A program made the position numbers and the translations under genes. From Zhengitettix transpicula (Eukaryota > Arthropoda > Insecta > Orthoptera > Tetrigidae), in assembly GCA_037074705.1 (NCBI GenBank), contig CM073590.1, positions 140,511,600-140,575,599 of the forward strand: 64,000 nt of DNA, written 5' to 3'. The notes under the pieces were generated by a model. It did not search any database. It had not been told where the DNA came from and saw nothing but the letters and a program-made list of their open reading frames with translations. The first letter of the stretch is position 1. Each line of letters starts with the position of its first letter. Positions 59,450 through 64,000 of this stretch are shown piece after piece.

Positions 59450-60110
59450 AAACAATATGGCTGCAGTTGGCCGGTACGTAGAGTAATTTTCTAGTGTAAT
59501 ATAACTTCACTAATTTTATTTGTTATTTCGGTTTATAATTTTCTTTCACCACGAGCTGGAGAGAATGTGTGTGTTTTTCAACTGGCGAAGCTACACCCGC
59601 AGAAACTTGGTAGTTTTGGGCTACGTTGCTGGCTCGGTCGAAACTCTGTTTCAACCGGTTTTGGAGGGGCCCTATACAGATCACGAGCTTTCATTCGCTC
59701 CCGTCTTCCGCAAGTGGGTTTTCACTTGGAGGGGATTTTTCTCTCCAACTTCGGAGCCACTTTTAGTCTTTAGTTTTGCTACGACCATCTTGGAATGGGG
59801 AAGGCTGCTGTGTACTTTATACTGAGTCTTGTTCTTTTTGTATTAAACTTTGTCTTTAACTTCATAGTCCTTTTCGTTTTTGTTCATGTCTCTGGAACGT
59901 ACTTAGATACCAAGCACCCCTCGTTATTGACTAACCTATTTTCCTTTCCTGAAGTCTTCCTTTCGACACTGAAAAAGATACGGCGCTAGATTTTCTTCCG
60001 ACCTGATCCTCCTCAGCCTATTGGTTTCCGTGACTTACCTGGAACTAAAATTCCGTTGTTTTCCTTCTTACTTTTATCTCTCGGTTTTAGCAGGTACGCA
60101 ATATTACATC
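59450..60110 (+). other. GC-richer block with two overlapping ORFs, unidentified
   Basis: A plus ORF of 101 codons (59520-59825) overlaps a second (59795-59989) that has a strongly hydrophobic N-terminal half (FILSLVLFVLNFVFNFIVLF), which would form one or two membrane segments. No domain is recognised and upstream frames are closed. Possibly an old element, exon or chance ORFs. Not supported as a gene. Confidence 0.3.
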
Positions 60111-60814
60111 TAGTCATGAAAATTTGAAGAACATTCTCTTGAATAACATGACAACTGCCTCAATTTTAGCCAATATCACTATCTCTTCCCTTTTGATTTT
60201 GGAAATGATACATATGAAACTAAATAATAATTCTATTAATATATTATATATATTGTATTAATATACAAACTCATAGTAACTCTAAATATTAGCTATCAGT
60301 CCGTTCTACTTCCTTAATATCTTTAATGAACGTAAAAATGATAAGTAGAAAAAATGTTGTGGAGTTCTGGTTTTACGTTTTGGCCATTTTACAAATACTA
60401 GAAAAATTATTAATATCGTCTTAAAGTAAAAAATTGTAATTTAAATAATTATGACACTGAAAGGCAATATACTTTTACATGATGCTTAAATGTTGATATA
60501 ATACGGATTAAGAACTCACCAAATTCGTGGTAACAATTGTAATCGCCCCCATCATCTGATGATACAACAATTTCATTAGCAAACAATTAGCTACCCAATT
60601 AGTTAAATACCTAATGTGGTTGCCAATAACTTTAACGTGGACGCAACAAGAAAAACAAAAAAAACGTATTTAATAAAACAGCACCGCATCTTGATTAAAA
60701 TTTTTATTTGTCAAAAGTGAATTTAAATTTTTGGAAAATGTTTAATTTATTCTAACGGCCAACAGTAAAGGTTCACATCTACTACTGAGCTCTCATTATT
60801 TGCTAATAGTGTAA
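60111..60814. other. AT-rich non-coding DNA
   Basis: Nothing recognised. Confidence 0.6.
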
Positions 60815-61060
60815 AAAATGAAGCGCATAAAATATTCTATTTGGCTTTATAAAGAAGAAGATACAAGCTACATAAAGAAAGTGTCGTGGCCGAAACGTTG
60901 TGTATACAGGTTGGTAACGCAGCCGCAGCAGGGAGTAATTCGAGGCCGTAAGTACCGTAGTAACTTAGGTGCGCCATTTGTCTTGCTGAATACCCTCCAT
61001 AGCAGCGTGCCACAGGTCTTATGATGTCCTCTTGGCCGAACTAGGAAGCCACACATATAA
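60815..61060. other. GC-richer patch with CCGAAACGTTGTG word
   Basis: Open frames on both strands (68 and 62 codons) without domains. The GGCCGAAACGTTGTG word resembles the hairpin-associated CGAAAC words at 5.25, 62.05 and 63.99 kb, so this may be a fragment of that dispersed repeat. Confidence 0.35.
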
Positions 61061-61643
61061 ACTTAGTTTTCTCGGACTTATAGGGGAAAGTATACAATAA
61101 TAATAATAAAAGTCTATATTTCAATCAATTTTCCCTTGTGCTACCGAGCTCAATTTTAACGATTTTACCTTCTGCTGATTAATTTTACTAATACATTTAC
61201 ACCTTTTTATTTATCAGTTTTGTTTTTCATCCGATTTTAACTATGCAAATTCTCATTTATATGTTAATTGTAACATTTTTACTTCACAAATAATTTATAA
61301 TTTTTGTTCTATCTGTAATTAATGATTTCACAGAATCGTCAGATATACTCTGAATTAATAATCAAATGTAAATCCTTTTCTACTAACTTTTCAGCAATGG
61401 TCCGTTTTAATTCAATCATGTTTTGTCGTCTTAATACTGTGTCTGGGCTAATTTCAGGTCTTTTACTAGCTCATAATCGGGTTTGGTCCAGGTTCTAATT
61501 GTCTTCGTGAAGAGACAGCTTCTCATTACTCAATGTGTGCTGCTCACTGCCATTTCCAATTTCTTACAAGACTAATTTGTTTTAGTTTCGACATCAGTCA
61601 CCTTAGTAATTTGAGTGTCCTATTAGGCGTGCCAATTTGTATT
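61061..61643. other. AT-rich non-coding DNA
   Basis: Nothing recognised. Confidence 0.6.
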
Positions 61644-61760
61644 TCATGTAATCGTTTTCTTTTTGATTTTTGTCAAATTACTTTCATACGTAATCGTTTT
61701 CTTTTAAAGTAGATATTCAGTAAGATGAATTTGTGATTTTTGTCAAATTACATTCATACT
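61644..61760 (+). repeat. Local duplication with an indel
   Basis: GTAATCGTTTTCTTTT occurs at 61648 and 61690, and TGATTTTTGTCAAATTAC followed by .TTCATAC occurs at 61664 and 61734. The two units differ by a roughly 28-base insertion between the two words. Confidence 0.8.
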
Positions 61761-61901
61761 TTCCCTGTCTCGCTTCGTTCTCCATCTCAAACCACAATCT
61801 CATTTTTCATGATCATATCGATGCTTTACTTATTAATTCATAATTGAATAAATATATTATTGTAAAATGTACGTGTGTTATTTTGAACACTGCAATTCAT
61901 C

Positions 61902-62110
61902 TTCAATGATTGGAGGCTTTCCGGTGTAGTTGCGGTAGAAAGATCACTAGGGGATTCCACCCGGGTACAACAGGAGTTTAATACGCGACGATTCGACGAC
62001 CAAAAGTTGTATCATCACCTTCATTGGCTTGAAGGAGGGTCGACTGAGCTGGTGGTCGTCGAAACTTCGCGTGTTAACCACTGTTGTTCTTGGGTGGAAA
62101 CCCGACAGTT
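61902..62110 (+). repeat. Dispersed repeat with CGTCGAAAC stem, copy 1
   Basis: Starts CAATGATTGGAGG, then TTTCCGGTGTAGTTGCGG and GAAAGA, as does 63888-64000. Contains a dyad CGACGACC (61994-62001) with GGTGGTCGTCG (62051-62061) followed by AAACTTCGCG. No domain in the ORFs on either strand. The family is unknown; the stem followed by GAAAC is reminiscent of several retroelement ends. Confidence 0.6.
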
Positions 62111-63059
62111 TTTTCTTATGCAAATCTTCTGTTTGTAATAAAACTGATCTTAGTGAAGCCAATTATTTTACAAATTTTTGGGAATATTTATGGTTTATAT
62201 ATATATATATTGGCAACTGTTTGTGGGTTTAAATCTGTGGCAACAGTGTGAGAAGTATGAGTGGACTATATCAAGGTGAACCTCAGATTCCATTCCGATA
62301 CCGTAATTGTAAAGTATACGAAAATGCTATTATATATCGTAACTTGAGCGAGGTGAATGAAAAAAAAATACTTTCACTTTTCGTATCAGTGGGTAACTTA
62401 AAAGTTGAATTCCATTAAACTGTGTAATATACCCGATATACTGTCAAATGTTTCGTTCATCGCCGTAGGTTTATGCGCATAGTTTTTTAATAACACTGAA
62501 ATCATCCACGGATCAACTCCTTGTTGAAATAAAAATTTTGATATTTTTCATTACATATTATTAATTTACATGAGGTTAATCCTGCCGTTTAATGTTGGTA
62601 TTTGAAGAAGACAACCTTAGGATGGTCACTGGTTTAAAGAAATTTATTTTATCCTTAGCTTTTGGCCGTAATTGATACAACATCCTGATAAATACGTATA
62701 CTTAAATACTTTAAAAGTAGTGTTATTCAATATTACGTACATTAAATTCGTATCGAGTTGCACAAAACGTCGTTTAGAACAAAAGATATATTTATTTTAT
62801 TATGTACACGTGTTTTACCTCCCTGAAAAATTCATTCACTTAGTTATTGATCCATAATCGATTATTGTCATCTGTCAATCACAGGGTGAAACTCTCGTCC
62901 AACGAGTCAGGTATTTAGCTGTTTACATCAGGAATTCTTAGTAAATAACACAGATGGTTTAATGCGCTTTTCCCGTGCAGTCTTTTCTCTTAAATTTCTC
63001 ACCTACGTTGGTAGAAAAATATTGAAATAGTTATCTAATAAATAAAGCAGAGTGTTTGT
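62111..63059. other. AT-rich non-coding DNA
   Basis: Nothing recognised apart from a short (AT)n at about 62197-62210. Confidence 0.6.
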
Positions 63060-63716
63060 TGTATATATATATATATATTTGTATGTTCCTTCTACAAATG
63101 TAGACCGGTGGAGCAAAATTCACCAAATTTCGTACACGTGTTCTTTACGTTCAGGAAACAAACACTGTCGGAGTGAGACGCGTCTACCACCCCCAGGAGC
63201 GGGGGTGAACGGGAGTGGAAATATTTAAACCTGATAAAACAACCGATATTTGAGTCGCATAAATATTTTTTGGGGTCAACGAGTTGTGATATGAGTATAA
63301 TTTCAACCCCTTACAGCATTGGAAAGGAGAAAAGTTAGGGGTGAGGATGGAAGGGCGTTACAATAAAATAACGCGAATACAACCAAGATTGGAGTCAAAT
63401 CCAGGGTTATGGATGTCGGTGAGTTTAATTATGACATTCAATTGGCCATTTAACCCCTCCCCCCGAGGGGGGGGGGAATTTTTCAAACACGGTCGAAATT
63501 TGCCTGGAATATATATTTGTCGGGGTCAATGACGTTGATATTATTTCTACCTATGTTGTTTGTAAAATTTCAACCCCTTTCATCATGGTAGGGGAGCACC
63601 CTTAGGGGTGGGGGTAGAGGGGCGTTTCATATAATTAACACAAAAACAACCGAGATTCGAGTCAAATTGGGGGTTATAGATATACGACATCCCGGGCAAC
63701 GCCAAAAACCCAACTA
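63060..63716 (+). mobile_element. Helitron-like repeat, two-unit copy
   Basis: Starts after a (TA)n run with TTGTATGTTCC and ends CCCGGGCAACGCC, ten bases, then CTAG followed by T: a short GC hairpin a few bases before CTAG|T as in Helitrons. A roughly 245-bp unit occurs twice inside (about 63180-63420 and 63460-63690): each has a CCCC...GGGG palindrome, AAATATTT or TTTTTCAAAC, GGGGTCAA.GA, TTTCAACCCCTT, GGGCGTT and CAACC.AGATT with GTCAAAT. The 16.1-kb copy has one unit. No Rep/helicase ORF is present, so it is non-autonomous. Confidence 0.6.
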
Positions 63717-63887
63717 GTTGAATATAAAGCATGATTGATCAGAGAATTTAGTGCTGATATAATATCGTCGCATTGAATGATAAAAGTTAGAAAGACATAT
63801 ATTATTAGAAAATTAACATAAAATAACATGATTTTAAGGAATATAATCTGTTACTTTGAATACAGTGAAGCTTAATGTTGTATTATC
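63717..63887. other. AT-rich spacer
   Basis: Nothing recognised. Confidence 0.6.
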
Positions 63888-64000
63888 AATGATCGGAGGA
63901 TTTTTCCGGTGTAGTTGCCGCCGAAAGAGTTCTCAAGTACCAACAGCGATTCTAGGCGAAGAAGATGACGGTAGAAGTTGCGGTCATCGAAACATTGCGG
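63888..64000 (+). repeat. Dispersed repeat with CATCGAAAC stem, copy 2, cut by the window end
   Basis: Shares CAATGAT.GGAGG and TTTCCGGTGTAGTTGC with 61902-62110, then GAAAGA. A stem GATGAC (63963-63968) pairs with GTCATC (63983-63988), followed by GAAACATTGCGG. The element continues beyond the window. Confidence 0.6.

Noticed and set aside
1..64000. CRISPR array, operons or prokaryotic regulatory signals
   Set aside because: No regularly spaced identical repeats were seen. Gene density, SINE/LINE content and composition are those of a eukaryotic (arthropod-like) genome.

Overview
The window looks like a slice of a large, AT-rich arthropod genome, most likely an insect. The evidence is long low-complexity A/T tracts, degenerate CR1/Jockey-, Jockey- and RTE-type LINE remnants, tRNA-derived SINEs, Helitron-like repeats and a mariner-type transposase fragment. 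There are no operons, no Shine-Dalgarno sites and no intact host gene. I cannot name the species. I found no rRNA, no intact tRNA gene, no CRISPR array and no ORF that I can support as a functional host protein. Almost all ORFs above 60 codons are chance ORFs in AT-rich DNA or fall inside dead transposable elements.

Layout. 1-11.5 kb is mostly featureless AT-rich DNA with one copy of a GC-rich retroposon family (here called family A, about 3.5 kb), a tRNA-derived SINE (4.9 kb), a local 108-bp duplication (7.8 kb) and GC-richer islands at 7.0, 8.1 and 10.5 kb. 11.5-20 kb holds two copies and one fragment of a palindromic element, two eroded LINE reverse transcriptase (RT) fragments (12.5 and 14.6 kb), a Helitron-like repeat (16.1 kb), a candidate solo LTR with an adjacent primer-binding-like site (17.1-18.0 kb) and another SINE (18.4 kb). 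20-38 kb is a gene desert with several GC-richer islands, a mariner-type helix-turn-helix fragment (29 kb) and microsatellites. 38-48 kb is the repeat-dense core: a CR1/Jockey-like RT remnant, an RTE-like fragment with a clear 16-bp target-site duplication (TSD), and a 4.6-kb Jockey-type LINE whose 5' two thirds are inverted relative to its 3' end, as expected from twin priming. That LINE's RNase H region is itself interrupted by a family A insertion with its own 8-bp TSD. 48-64 kb returns to AT-rich DNA with more family A copies (one with a 14-bp TSD), a strong perfect hairpin (57.7 kb), dispersed CGAAAC-hairpin repeats and a second Helitron-like repeat with a duplicated internal unit.

How the parts relate. 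The non-LTR elements are the autonomous machinery (endonuclease, RT and RNase H remnants). Family A and the tRNA-derived SINEs look like short passengers copied by such machinery: they have A-tails, 5' truncation and TSDs. The GC-richer islands with clustered homeobox-, POU- and E-box-like words could be conserved regulatory elements of a developmental gene outside the window. That is inference only and needs cross-species alignment. I see no new defence, metabolic or signalling system. The most informative items are the twin-primed LINE, family A with its TSDs, the palindromic family and the 57.7-kb hairpin.
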